A DNA stretch of 22,996 nucleotides from an uncultured Lachnospiraceae bacterium (GCA_910586615.1 CAJUJP010000051.1:1-22996); one strand, 5' to 3'. Shown: positions 8,750 to 16,334, counted from the first letter of the stretch. Made by a program: numbers and translations. Notes: generated by a model from the sequence alone, not told the origin.

Positions 8750-9733
8750 ATGCAAACAACATTTAGTCTGAAAAAATTTATTTCCAACAACGCAATCATC
8801 ATCCTGATTGTGCTGCTGGCTATTCTGACAGGATTTACCACAAAGAACTTTTTTACGGTATACAATTTTAAAAATCTGGTCGTAAATGTATCTCCCAGAT
8901 TCATCATCGCCTGTGGTGTGTCAGGCTGTCTGATCACAAAGGGTACTGACCTTTCCGCAGGACGTGCGGTAGGTCTGGCGGCGTGTCTTTCGGCTATGCT
9001 GCTGCAGAGTGTGGATTACTCCGCGCGTATGCTTCCGTGGATGCCGGATATCCCGTGGCCGGTGGCACTTGTCATCGTTATGGTGATTATGGGCTGCTTC
9101 GGCGGCGTTAACGGTGTGGTAGTTTCCATGTTGAAAGTGCCGCCTTTCATTGCGACACTGGGTATGCAGACGATTATTTACGGACTTTGTTCCCTGATCA
9201 CCAACAATCAGCCCATGGGCGGTTACAAGAGCAGCTATCTGACGGTTGCAAGCGGTTCTCTGGGACCGATCCCTTACCTGATGATTTTTGCTGTAGTGGT
9301 AGGCGCATATTTCTGGTTTTTGTATAATAAGACCCGTCATGGTAAATATATGTACGCCATCGGCGGAAATGAAAATGCAGCACAGGTTGCCGGTGTCAAT
9401 GTACAGGGTTCCCTGATCCGTATTTATATTCTTGCAGGCTGTATGTACGCGCTGGCAGGCTTTCTGGTAGGCGCCAAGGCCGGCGGTGCTTCCACTGCAA
9501 CAGGTAACGGTTACGAGCTGGAAGCCATTGCGGCATGTACCATTGGTGGTGTATCTGCTAACGGTGGTGTGGGCCGGGTTGGCGGTATCCTGATCGGTGT
9601 ATTGGTATTTGAGATTCTGAAGATCTGTCTGCAGTTCCTTGGAGTGGATCCGGCATATACATATATCGCACAGGGTCTTGTTATCGTGATCGCAGTTGCA
9701 CTTGACTTAAGAAAGTATCTGCAGAAGAAGTAA
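8750..9733 (+). CDS. mglC: Galactose/methyl galactoside ABC importer permease MglC
   Basis: Integral membrane permease of 327 residues, BPD_transp_2 family, which forms the sugar channel as a homodimer with MglA. Many hydrophobic segments are visible, starting with IIILIVLLAILTGFTT. Family landmarks include GVSGCLITKGTDLSAGR near residue 60, VPPFIATLGMQTI, AIGGNENAAQVAGVNV and ACTIGGVSANGGVGRVGGILIGV (read as two adjoining motifs). The start follows AAGGAGGGAG. Length agrees with the roughly 330 residues usual for MglC. It is the last recognised transporter gene; a small membrane protein gene follows after 113 bases in the same orientation. Confidence 0.94.
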   Translation: MQTTFSLKKFISNNAIIILIVLLAILTGFTTKNFFTVYNFKNLVVNVSPRFIIACGVSGCLITKGTDLSAGRAVGLAACLSAMLLQSVDYSARMLPWMPDIPWPVALVIVMVIMGCFGGVNGVVVSMLKVPPFIATLGMQTIIYGLCSLITNNQPMGGYKSSYLTVASGSLGPIPYLMIFAVVVGAYFWFLYNKTRHGKYMYAIGGNENAAQVAGVNVQGSLIRIYILAGCMYALAGFLVGAKAGGASTATGNGYELEAIAACTIGGVSANGGVGRVGGILIGVLVFEILKICLQFLGVDPAYTYIAQGLVIVIAVALDLRKYLQKK

Positions 9734-9846
9734 GCAGAGAAGAAATCAGGATCAGCCTGAAAAGCAAGTGTATTTACAGTTTGTTTTCAGCATGTCTGCA
9801 GAAGCGGCAATGCTTGAATGACAGAAATGAAAAAGGAATCATTGTT

Positions 9847-10137
9847 ATGGAAAAAGATCCAAAGACAGAATTAGAAATAGAGCGTGACGAGGCGGTATCC
9901 GGCATAGTGCAGGAACCATCGGCGGAAGCAGTCATGGAAACAGCACAGACACAGCCCCCGGAGGTGTCGGCGGAAGAACCGCCGGCAAAGCAGTCCCACG
10001 GCAGTCTGTTTGAGGGCATCTATGATCAGCTGCCGGATATTTCCGTCCGGTCTGTGGACCGGTTCATTATCCTTTGTGTGATCGCGCTTGTGGCAGTGAT
10101 TCTGATCGGGGTACTGAAGGCAAATCATATTTTTTAA
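9847..10137 (+). CDS. Small acidic membrane protein downstream of mglC, function unknown
   Basis: Protein of 96 residues that I cannot assign to a named family. Residues 1-55 are acidic, rich in Glu, Pro and Ala and probably disordered and cytoplasmic. A short motif GIYDQLPDISVRSVDRF follows, then one membrane helix (FIILCVIALVAVILIGVL) and a short tail KANHIF. I chose the ATG at 9847 because AAAAGGA lies 9 bases before it; an upstream TTG in the same frame (9781) has no convincing ribosome site and would add a Cys-rich stretch unlike a natural N-terminus. It shares direction with mglBAC and is closed by the terminator right after it, so it is probably the last gene of the operon. A role with the importer or the sensor kinase is possible but only guessed. 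Confidence 0.7.
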   Translation: MEKDPKTELEIERDEAVSGIVQEPSAEAVMETAQTQPPEVSAEEPPAKQSHGSLFEGIYDQLPDISVRSVDRFIILCVIALVAVILIGVLKANHIF

Positions 10138-10146
10138 TACAGGAAT

Positions 10147-10196
10147 ACAAAGCACATTTTACGCATTATAATGCAAAAAATGTGCTTTGTTTGTTG
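10147..10196 (+). terminator. Rho-independent terminator of the mgl operon
   Basis: A perfect 14-bp stem (10147-10160 with 10177-10190) encloses the small palindrome GCATTATAATGC (10163-10174) and runs into TTTGTTTGTTG. It begins 10 bases after the small membrane protein gene. The stem has A-rich and T-rich flanks on both sides, so it could also work from the other strand. Confidence 0.85.
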
Positions 10197-10219
10197 TACG
10201 GGTATGATATGCTTATAGA
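10191..10219 (+). promoter_or_regulatory. Candidate promoter for dapF-dapL
   Basis: TTGTTG (10191-10196) and TATAGA (10214-10219) are spaced by 17 bases in the gap between the mgl terminator and dapF. The match is moderate. It would give a leader of about 160 bases, in which I see no recognisable riboswitch. Confidence 0.35.
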
Positions 10220-10386
10220 AAATATGGTATGCGGGTAAAGTTATTTCGGCTGATGCGCTTTGGCGTTTAAGCAGAAGATGAGGATGTTTTTCTGTCAGGG
10301 TACAGGTCAAAAGATTCTTATGGCGTTTCAATCCCGGAATATCGGAACAGGCAGGCGGGCAGGTTGAGCAGGAATGGAGGGTTACT

Positions 10387-11328
10387 ATGAAATTTACGAA
10401 AATGCATGGATGTGGGAACGATTATATTTATATCAACGGATTTACGGAAAAGATCGGGCAGGAGAAAAAGCCTGAACTGGTGCGGCAGATCAGCGACAGA
10501 CATTTCGGCATCGGCGGTGACGGGGCGATCTTTATCAACCCTTCGGAGGAAGCCGATTTTGAGATGGAGATGTATAATGCAGACGGCAGCCGTGCGGAGA
10601 TGTGCGGAAACGGAATACGCTGTGTGGCCAAATATGTCTATGATAAGGGGCTTACTGATAGGACTGACATAAGTGTCATAAGTTGCGGGCAGATCAAATA
10701 TCTGCAGCTTTTTGTAAAAGAAGGAAAAGTTGAGTCGGTCAGGGTGAATATGGGAGCGCCGCAGCTGCGGCCGGAACTGATTCCTGTGCTGGTGGAAGGC
10801 GGAAGAACTAAGGGTAAAGACAGCGCCGGCGGTGAGGATTTGGTCAGTGGACCGGCGGCAGACGAGGCTTTTGACAATGAAAATGCTGTGATGCAGGATC
10901 AGGAAAGTATCATTGATGAACCTGTTATGGTACAGGGAAAAGAATATAAAATGACATGCGTGTCAATGGGGAATCCTCATGCGGTTATTTTTATGGATGA
11001 TGTGACGCATCTGGATCTTGAGAAGATCGGACCACATTTTGAAAATCATGAAAGATTTCCGAAGCGGATCAATACAGAGTTTGTGAAGGTGCTGGACAGA
11101 CAGACGGTGCAGATGCGTGTCTGGGAGCGGGGGACGGGAGAGACGCTTGCATGTGGTACGGGCTGCTGTGCCACGGTTGTGGCTTGTATCTTAAATGGTT
11201 TGACGGATAACACGGTTACTGTTAAACTATTGGGTGGTGAGATTGAGATCACCTGGGACAGAGAGGCTGATCTGGTCTATATGACCGGGCCGGCGGCTGC
11301 GGTGTTTGAGGGAGAATGGCAGGCATGA
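10387..11328 (+). CDS. dapF: Diaminopimelate epimerase
   Basis: Cytoplasmic enzyme of 313 residues that converts LL-diaminopimelate to the meso form for peptidoglycan and lysine. N-terminal KMHGCGNDYI and the two catalytic cysteines are clear: Cys73 in MCGNGIRC and Cys256 in ACGTGCCA. VSMGNPHAV and GERGTGETLACGTG-type context (WERGTGETLACGTG) also match. The protein is about 35-40 residues longer than usual because of a Gly/Asp/Glu-rich insertion at about 141-178, between the RPELIPVLVEG strand and the VMVQGKEYKMTC strand. Frame and motifs are intact on both sides, so this is an insertion and not a frameshift. Start is supported by GGAGGG. dapL begins 62 bases later, the natural preceding step in the pathway, so the pair is likely one operon. 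Confidence 0.96.
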   Translation: MKFTKMHGCGNDYIYINGFTEKIGQEKKPELVRQISDRHFGIGGDGAIFINPSEEADFEMEMYNADGSRAEMCGNGIRCVAKYVYDKGLTDRTDISVISCGQIKYLQLFVKEGKVESVRVNMGAPQLRPELIPVLVEGGRTKGKDSAGGEDLVSGPAADEAFDNENAVMQDQESIIDEPVMVQGKEYKMTCVSMGNPHAVIFMDDVTHLDLEKIGPHFENHERFPKRINTEFVKVLDRQTVQMRVWERGTGETLACGTGCCATVVACILNGLTDNTVTVKLLGGEIEITWDREADLVYMTGPAAAVFEGEWQA

Positions 11329-11390
11329 TCTTTTATGAACGGCAGTGAGAGTGCAGCAGTATATCCATGATTAACATAGAGGAGGACAAT

Positions 11391-12611
11391 ATGGTTAAAG
11401 TAAACGATAACTATTTAAAATTACCCGGCAGCTATCTTTTTTCAACAATCGGAAAAAAGGTGAATGCATATGCGGCGGCAAATCCGGATAAGAAGATTAT
11501 CAGACTGGGAATTGGTGATGTTACAAGACCACTTTCCCCGGCGGTGATAAGCGCTATGCATGACGCGGTGGATGAGATGGCGGATGCGGCTACATTCCGC
11601 GGTTATGCACCGGATCTGGGGTATGAATTTTTAAGAAATGCGATTGCGGACAATGATTATAAAGCGAGAGGCTGTCAGATCGAGGCGGATGAAATTTTCG
11701 TGTCAGACGGCGCGAAATGTGATTCGGGTAACATCCAGGAAATCTTTGCCCTGGACAATAAGATTGCGGTATGCGATCCGGTATATCCTGTCTATGTGGA
11801 TACCAATGTAATGGCCGGCAGAACGGGTACATATGATGCAAAGACGGAGAGATGGAGCGATGTGATCTATATGCCATGCACAGCGGAGAATGGTTTTGCA
11901 CCTCAGCTTCCGGAGGAAGTGCCGGATCTGATCTATCTGTGTTTCCCCAATAATCCCACAGGGTCTACCATCAAAAAGACTCAGCTTCAGGAGTGGGTGG
12001 ATTATGCGAATAAGAACGGTTCTGTGATTATTTACGATGCGGCATATGAGGCATATATTTCCGAACCGGATGTTCCGCACACGATCTATGAATGTGAGGG
12101 AGCAAGAACCTGCGCCATTGAGCTTCGTTCTTTTTCAAAAAATGCAGGATTTACGGGTGTGCGCCTGGGATTCACGGTGATTCCGAAAGAACTGAAGACA
12201 GGCGATGTATCCTTACATGCTCTGTGGGCGAGACGCCATGGGACGAAATATAACGGTGCACCATATATTATACAGCGGGCCGGAGAGGCAGTATACAGTG
12301 AGGCCGGCAAACGGGAGACGAAGGAACTGGTTGCTTATTATATGAAAAACGCGGCTTATATTTTAGATGGGCTTAAGTCTGCGGGATTCAGTGTATCCGG
12401 CGGTGTGAATGCACCTTATATCTGGCTGAAAGCGCCGGATAATATGACGAGCTGGGAATTCTTTGACTATCTGCTGGAAAATGCCAATGTGGTGGGTACA
12501 CCGGGATCAGGATTCGGACCAAGCGGAGAGACCTATTTCCGCCTGACGGCATTCGGAAGCTATGAGAATACAGTAGAAGCGGTTGACAGGATCAAAAAGC
12601 TTTCGATTTAG
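11391..12611 (+). CDS. dapL: LL-diaminopimelate aminotransferase
   Basis: PLP-dependent class I/II aminotransferase of 406 residues that makes LL-diaminopimelate directly from tetrahydrodipicolinate, using glutamate as amino donor. The N-terminus VNDNYLKLPGSYLFSTIGKK is the DapL signature. GIGDVTRPL, FPNNPTGS and SFSKNAGFTGVRLGF follow, with the PLP lysine at K250. The length agrees with the roughly 410 residues of the family. The start is 11391 because GAGGAGG lies directly upstream; an ATG 24 bases earlier would overlap that ribosome site. With dapF just before, the organism needs no DapD/DapC/DapE succinylase steps. No clear terminator follows. Confidence 0.96.
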   Translation: MVKVNDNYLKLPGSYLFSTIGKKVNAYAAANPDKKIIRLGIGDVTRPLSPAVISAMHDAVDEMADAATFRGYAPDLGYEFLRNAIADNDYKARGCQIEADEIFVSDGAKCDSGNIQEIFALDNKIAVCDPVYPVYVDTNVMAGRTGTYDAKTERWSDVIYMPCTAENGFAPQLPEEVPDLIYLCFPNNPTGSTIKKTQLQEWVDYANKNGSVIIYDAAYEAYISEPDVPHTIYECEGARTCAIELRSFSKNAGFTGVRLGFTVIPKELKTGDVSLHALWARRHGTKYNGAPYIIQRAGEAVYSEAGKRETKELVAYYMKNAAYILDGLKSAGFSVSGGVNAPYIWLKAPDNMTSWEFFDYLLENANVVGTPGSGFGPSGETYFRLTAFGSYENTVEAVDRIKKLSI

Positions 12612-12690
12612 TGGACGGAAAAGACAGGGATTCAAATCCTGAATCTGCATTGTATCCCGTCGTGCAAAATGCTCGGAAATGAGGATCGAT

Positions 12691-13314
12691 ATGAATATAT
12701 ATTTATTACGGCATGGAGAAACTGACTGGAATCGGGCCGGTCGTTTACAGGGGCGTACAGATATACCTTTGAATGAAAAAGGCAGAGCGCAGATGAAACA
12801 CGCCGGGGAGATTTTGAGAAAGTCAGGGATCAGGATGGATCTGATTCTCGTCAGCCCGCTGTCCCGTGCAAGGGAAAGTGCAGAGATTACTGCCGGCGGG
12901 CTGGATTATCCGAAAGAGAAGATTCTTGTGGAAGAGATGCTGATCGAACAATGCTTCGGTGAGGGAGAAGGACTGACGCCCGGTGAGCGGGCAGCACGGT
13001 TCCCCGATGACATTTTTCCCGGAATGGAATCAAGGGGGGAAATTCTTGACAGAACCCGTATGCTGCTACGAAAGATGATAGATACATATGAGGATAAGGA
13101 GCATATTCTGCTGGTTGCCCACGGCGCCATTTTTTACGCACTTATGTCAGCGTTTGCCGATGGACGTTTTGCATATATCGGAAAGTCTGTCATTCATGAC
13201 CAGGGAAATGTTTATCTGATCAGATGCGGACAGGACAGAACGGAAATGGCAAGATACAGTGAAGAAAAATCGACTTTTGAAGATGTTGATTTTTATGATG
13301 GCAGGATCATCTGA
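12691..13314 (+). CDS. Histidine phosphatase family protein (phosphoglycerate mutase-like)
   Basis: Enzyme of 207 residues of the histidine phosphatase superfamily. The catalytic RHG motif is in YLLRHGETDWN (H8, the phospho-acceptor), followed by GRLQGRTDIPLNEKG; the second histidine, H144, is in LLVAHGAIFYALM. The size fits the cobC/gpmB-like branch rather than glycolytic mutase, and the substrate cannot be told from sequence. The start at 12691 is preferred over the ATG at 12679 because GAGG lies 6 bases upstream and the RHG motif then sits at the usual distance from the N-terminus. It is 79 bases after dapL on the same strand, so it may be co-transcribed. Confidence 0.9.
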   Translation: MNIYLLRHGETDWNRAGRLQGRTDIPLNEKGRAQMKHAGEILRKSGIRMDLILVSPLSRARESAEITAGGLDYPKEKILVEEMLIEQCFGEGEGLTPGERAARFPDDIFPGMESRGEILDRTRMLLRKMIDTYEDKEHILLVAHGAIFYALMSAFADGRFAYIGKSVIHDQGNVYLIRCGQDRTEMARYSEEKSTFEDVDFYDGRII

Positions 13315-13422
13315 CTGGCATGGAGTGTATTCTGAGTATGATACGGCAGGCTTCGGTGAATGAAACATATTACACATGTCGGATATTCTATTGTCATGCG
13401 GAACGAAAAGGAGAGAACCACT

Positions 13423-13968
13423 ATGGGAAGACCTGCATCAAAGACAGATTTATTAAGCGCGGCAGCGGCAGGCTATGAAGAACTGAACCAGTTTATCGCA
13501 TCTATGACGAAGCAGGAACTGGCAACGCCGTTTGCATTTGACGATACGAAGAAAGAGGCACACTGGAAACGGGACAAAAACCTGCGGGATGTGCTGATAC
13601 ACCTTTATGAGTGGCATCAGCTCACGATCCATTGGATTGCGGCGAACTTAAACGGAGAGGAGCAGCCTTTTCTCCCGAAGCCGTATACCTGGAAGAATTA
13701 TGGCATGATGAATGAGTTTTTCTGGAAAAAACATCAAAATACCACGCTGGAGGATGCAAAAAGAATGCTGGCAGATTCCCATAAACAGGTTATGGAACTG
13801 GCGGAAGGCTTTACGAATGAGGAACTGTTCACGAAGGGAGTCTATCAATGGGTCGGCGGCAGTACGCTTGGTTCCTATTTTGTCTCCAATACTTCGAGTC
13901 ACTATAATTGGGCGATCAAGAAACTGAAAGCGCACAGGAAGAACTGTAAGGCGGCGTTTTCTGTATAG
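13423..13968 (+). CDS. ClbS/DfsB family four-helix bundle protein
   Basis: Protein of 181 residues of the ClbS/DfsB family (DUF1706, DinB-like four-helix bundle). It starts with MGRPASKTDLL and has HLYEWHQL, FLPKPYTWKNYGMMNEFFW and VSNTSSHYNWAIKKL, all usual for the family. The founding member ClbS protects colibactin-producing E. coli by hydrolysing the cyclopropane warhead; most relatives in Firmicutes have no tested substrate. The start at 13423 follows AAGGAGAG; an in-frame ATG at 13360 would add a 21-residue extension that the family lacks. It lies 108 bases after the phosphatase and 101 bases before the APH-like gene, all on one strand. A stress or genotoxin-resistance role is possible but not shown. 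Confidence 0.88.
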   Translation: MGRPASKTDLLSAAAAGYEELNQFIASMTKQELATPFAFDDTKKEAHWKRDKNLRDVLIHLYEWHQLTIHWIAANLNGEEQPFLPKPYTWKNYGMMNEFFWKKHQNTTLEDAKRMLADSHKQVMELAEGFTNEELFTKGVYQWVGGSTLGSYFVSNTSSHYNWAIKKLKAHRKNCKAAFSV

Positions 13969-14069
13969 ACCTGAACAGCGTCAGAGCAGTATTCTTCGCA
14001 TAGAACTAAGCGGCGGAGGGAGGCATAGCAGGGATACCGGAAGTTGACCTATGAAGGAAGCGTGTGGAG

Positions 14070-14867
14070 ATGAATACTAAAATGATTTTACCTGAGAAGA
14101 TACGCAGTCTGATAGCAGATGAATCTTTCCGGACAGATGGGACCGGCATGTCTGAATCTTCTGTATATATTTTTAAAAAAAAGATATTAAAGGTCTCAGA
14201 GCACACGTGGGAAGCGGAAAATGAACACCGTATGATGATTTACCTGCACGGCAGACTTCCGGTTCCGACAGTATATGCCTATGAAGTATCGGATGGCAGA
14301 TCCTGTCTTTTGATGAGCAAATGTGCAGGGTGGATGGCGTGTGACGAGGCATATATGCTGGCACCGGACATGCAGTGTAAAATGCTGGCCGACGGGCTTA
14401 AGAAGCTGTGGAGCATCGACGTTTCAGACTGTCCTTCCGACCAGAGGCTGTTACGCAAACTGAAACAGGCGGAATATAATGTTGAAAATGGCCTGGTTGA
14501 TCTGGATAATGTGGAGCCGGATACTTTCGGTGAGGCCGGTTTCAGGGATCCTGCGGATCTTTTAAAGTGGCTGTACCAGAATATGCCGGAGGAAGAACCT
14601 GTCTTGTCTCATGGCGATTACTGCCTTCCGAATGTGTTTGGAACCGGTGGTGCGGTGAGTGGATATATCGATCTTGGCAGAGCAGGGATAGCAGATCGAT
14701 GGTGCGACATTGCACTGTGCTACCGCAGTCTGTCCCATAATTACAGCGGGAGATATCACGGCAGGTCGTATGCAGGATCAGACGATCTGCTGTTGTTTCG
14801 GGAACTGGGGATAGCACCGGACTGGGAGAAAATAAGGTATTATATTTTGCTGGACGAACTGTTTTGA
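14070..14867 (+). CDS. APH(3')-type aminoglycoside phosphotransferase homologue
   Basis: Kinase of 265 residues of the APH(3') family, which uses ATP or GTP to phosphorylate the 3'-hydroxyl of kanamycin and neomycin. Motifs: KKILKVS for the nucleotide lysine, LSHGDYCLPNVF with catalytic Asp183, YIDLGRAGIADRWCDIALC with metal-binding Asp201, and the C-terminus WEKIRYYILLDELF, which is nearly the same as the end of APH(3')-IIIa. Elsewhere it diverges clearly from that enzyme, so it is a relative and not the known mobile gene. ATG 14070 is preferred, with AAGGAAG 9 bases upstream; a GTG at 14064 would add two residues. No insertion sequence lies near. It may be an intrinsic resistance gene; activity is inferred from intact catalytic residues. 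Confidence 0.88.
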   Translation: MNTKMILPEKIRSLIADESFRTDGTGMSESSVYIFKKKILKVSEHTWEAENEHRMMIYLHGRLPVPTVYAYEVSDGRSCLLMSKCAGWMACDEAYMLAPDMQCKMLADGLKKLWSIDVSDCPSDQRLLRKLKQAEYNVENGLVDLDNVEPDTFGEAGFRDPADLLKWLYQNMPEEEPVLSHGDYCLPNVFGTGGAVSGYIDLGRAGIADRWCDIALCYRSLSHNYSGRYHGRSYAGSDDLLLFRELGIAPDWEKIRYYILLDELF

Positions 14868-14909
14868 CGTAAATACGGCTAAATATTTTAAATAAAATTC
14901 AGTTAATTA

Positions 14910-14938
14910 TTGTATTAAAAAACAAATTGTGCTATAAT
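14910..14938 (+). promoter_or_regulatory. Promoter of the Rpn-like nuclease gene
   Basis: TTGTAT (14910-14915) and a consensus TATAAT (14933-14938) are spaced by exactly 17 bases inside an AT-rich stretch just after the APH gene. Transcription would begin near 14945, leaving a structured leader of about 175 bases before the nuclease start. Confidence 0.65.
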
Positions 14939-15008
14939 CTTTTCAAGCAAAGAAATAATCTAAGATTCTTATGATATCTTAACGGGTTTTCATACAATCC
15001 GTGCCTAT

Positions 15009-15097
15009 GCAGAGCGGTCTCTGCGAGAACTCCTTGCTTACAATTAAATAACTGCAGGGAGGAAATCAGAACGGTCATAAGTTAATTTCTTCTCTGC
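15009..15097 (+). promoter_or_regulatory. Structured leader of the Rpn-like gene (two hairpins)
   Basis: The leader carries a 6-bp hairpin GCAGAG-CGGT-CTCTGC (15009-15024) and a larger 13-bp stem (15054-15066 with 15085-15097, two G-U pairs, 18-base loop). The second ends 24 bases before the start codon and just before the ribosome site GAGAGG. There is no U-run, so it is not a terminator. It may govern mRNA stability or translation; the function is not known. Confidence 0.55.
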
Positions 15098-15121
15098 CGT
15101 CAGGAAAGAGAGGATTTACTT

Positions 15122-16195
15122 ATGAGAAACAAAACAGAAAAGCATGTACAGTCAGTATATGCAGAAAAACCTGATGTGACAGGTACGGGGCGGGAAGCAC
15201 CGCTCAGAGAAACAGGTATCATTGAAGGCGTGGTGGACACGCCGGTTGACAACGGACAGACTAATTTAAGTGATTTTGCATTGTTCTTGTCGGTTTTGAA
15301 AGTAAAGGACGCATATGAAGACGTGCTGAGTATTATACTGGATGAACCTGACTTAGAACTGAAAGAAGTCAAAGTAGAACAGGTTATTTTGAACCAATCC
15401 GGCAAACGGGCCATACGTCTGGATGCATGGGCATCAGATCTGCGGGAGCGGCAGTTTGATATGGAGATGCAAAATGATACGAAAAGTGATGATGTCCGTA
15501 AACGATCAAGATTTTATCAGGGAATGCTGGACACGCCGGTTTTAAAATCAGGCAAAGAAACCCGTTACAAGAATCTGCCTTCGACGGTGATTATATTCAT
15601 TACGCAGGAGGACATTTTCGGAAGAGACCGGGCAATGTACACTTTCAGCGAACGGTGTGAGGAAGTGCCGGATTTACCACTGGGTGATGGTACGAGTAAA
15701 ATTTTTTTAAATATGATGAGTACAAACGGACGTCCCGAACTGGTCAGTTTGCTGCAATATATGAAATGTACAACACTGAGTAACGTGAACGTTACGGTGA
15801 AGGATGATCGGATTCTGGATCTGGACAGAATCGTGGAAGAGGTAAGGCAATCCGAAGAATGGGAGGCTGTAAGGATGAATATTCTTGAGATTGGATTTGA
15901 GCAGGGCAAAGAAATGGGGATTAAAGCGGGCCTCGAAGAAGGAAGAGAGAAAGGAAAAAAGGAGGGAATTGAAGAAGGCATAAAAGAAGGCATAAAAGAA
16001 GGCATAAAAAAAGGTATTAAAGAGGGCATTAAAGAAGGAATAAAACGCGGGACCCAAAAGGGCAGTAGAGAAATGCTGGTCAGGAATGTGGAGGCGGCGA
16101 TGAAGAATTTCGGCGTTGATCTGCATAAAGCCTGTGAAGGACTTGGTGTGTCTGTGGAGGAATATGAAGAGGCAAAGCGGCAGAGTGCGCAATAG
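15122..16195 (+). CDS. Rpn family PD-(D/E)XK recombination-promoting nuclease
   Basis: Protein of 357 residues of the Rpn/PDDEXK_2 (transposase-like nuclease) family. The nuclease core is visible as RAIRLDAWASD (D101) and FDMEMQ (E115, Q117), followed by RSRFYQGMLD, TVIIFITQEDIFGRD and FLNMM. Members cut DNA, raise RecA-independent recombination in E. coli, and some defend against phage. The C-terminal third (about 252-357) is charged and helical with a six-fold repeat of a four-residue unit (E/K-G-I-K, residues 285-308). The N-terminal 45 residues are not typical of the core family. Start follows AAGAGAGG. It has its own promoter and a structured leader, and an internal start within the C-terminal third. 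It stands alone, without transposon ends. Confidence 0.85.
   Translation: MRNKTEKHVQSVYAEKPDVTGTGREAPLRETGIIEGVVDTPVDNGQTNLSDFALFLSVLKVKDAYEDVLSIILDEPDLELKEVKVEQVILNQSGKRAIRLDAWASDLRERQFDMEMQNDTKSDDVRKRSRFYQGMLDTPVLKSGKETRYKNLPSTVIIFITQEDIFGRDRAMYTFSERCEEVPDLPLGDGTSKIFLNMMSTNGRPELVSLLQYMKCTTLSNVNVTVKDDRILDLDRIVEEVRQSEEWEAVRMNILEIGFEQGKEMGIKAGLEEGREKGKKEGIEEGIKEGIKEGIKKGIKEGIKEGIKRGTQKGSREMLVRNVEAAMKNFGVDLHKACEGLGVSVEEYEEAKRQSAQ
15875..16195 (+). CDS. Candidate intragenic small protein (RpnS-like) in same frame
   Basis: An in-frame ATG at 15875 (residue 252 of the nuclease) is preceded by GGGAGG at 15861-15866, 8 bases upstream, which is a strong internal ribosome site. It would make a 106-residue protein, MNILEIGFEQGKEMGIK and on, that equals the C-terminal repeat domain without the nuclease core. 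In E. coli, rpn genes have been shown to encode such in-frame C-terminal products that block the toxic full-length protein. Here only the start signal and the domain border are seen; expression and inhibition are inferred. Confidence 0.5.
   Translation: MNILEIGFEQGKEMGIKAGLEEGREKGKKEGIEEGIKEGIKEGIKKGIKEGIKEGIKRGTQKGSREMLVRNVEAAMKNFGVDLHKACEGLGVSVEEYEEAKRQSAQ
15974..16045 (+). repeat. 12-bp in-frame tandem repeat in the Rpn-like gene
   Basis: Six units of 12 bp lie end to end. The first three are identical (GAAGGCATAAAA) and the last three differ by a few bases. A more degenerate unit precedes them at 15962-15973. Each unit codes for four residues (EGIK or KGIK), so copy-number change keeps the reading frame. 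Confidence 0.9.
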
Positions 16196-16298
16196 GGAAT
16201 CCCCCCGAAGTATGACCACAGTTGTCTGCAAAGGCACGTCCGGCGCTTTTCTGCTATTTAGATGAAAACGGAAAATTGTATTTTTTTTCGTACAAAGG

Positions 16299-16327
16299 TT
16301 GTGCTTTGATTATTTTTGTGATATATA
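16299..16327 (+). promoter_or_regulatory. Candidate promoter of the aspS-gatCAB operon
   Basis: TTGTGC (16299-16304) and TATATA (16322-16327) are spaced by 17 bases in an AT-rich stretch directly before the T-box leader. Hexamers are imperfect, but the position is right for a leader starting near 16335. The stretch 16196-16298 after the nuclease gene shows no convincing terminator. Confidence 0.45.
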
Positions 16328-16334
16328 CAAAATA

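Noticed and set aside
14051..14080. Nine-codon open frame overlapping the APH gene start, resembling a resistance-gene leader peptide
   Set aside because: The upstream ribosome site is weak, no paired attenuator hairpins are seen, and such short frames are frequent by chance.
15962..16045. Short regular repeats considered as a CRISPR array or coiled-coil-only artefact
   Set aside because: Units are 12 bp, directly adjacent with no spacers, and read in frame inside a coding sequence, so this is a protein-coding tandem repeat.
16268..16291. A/T-rich hairpin with a T-run considered as terminator of the Rpn-like gene
   Set aside because: The Ts form part of the stem itself and no separate U-tract follows; pairing is mostly A-T and weak.
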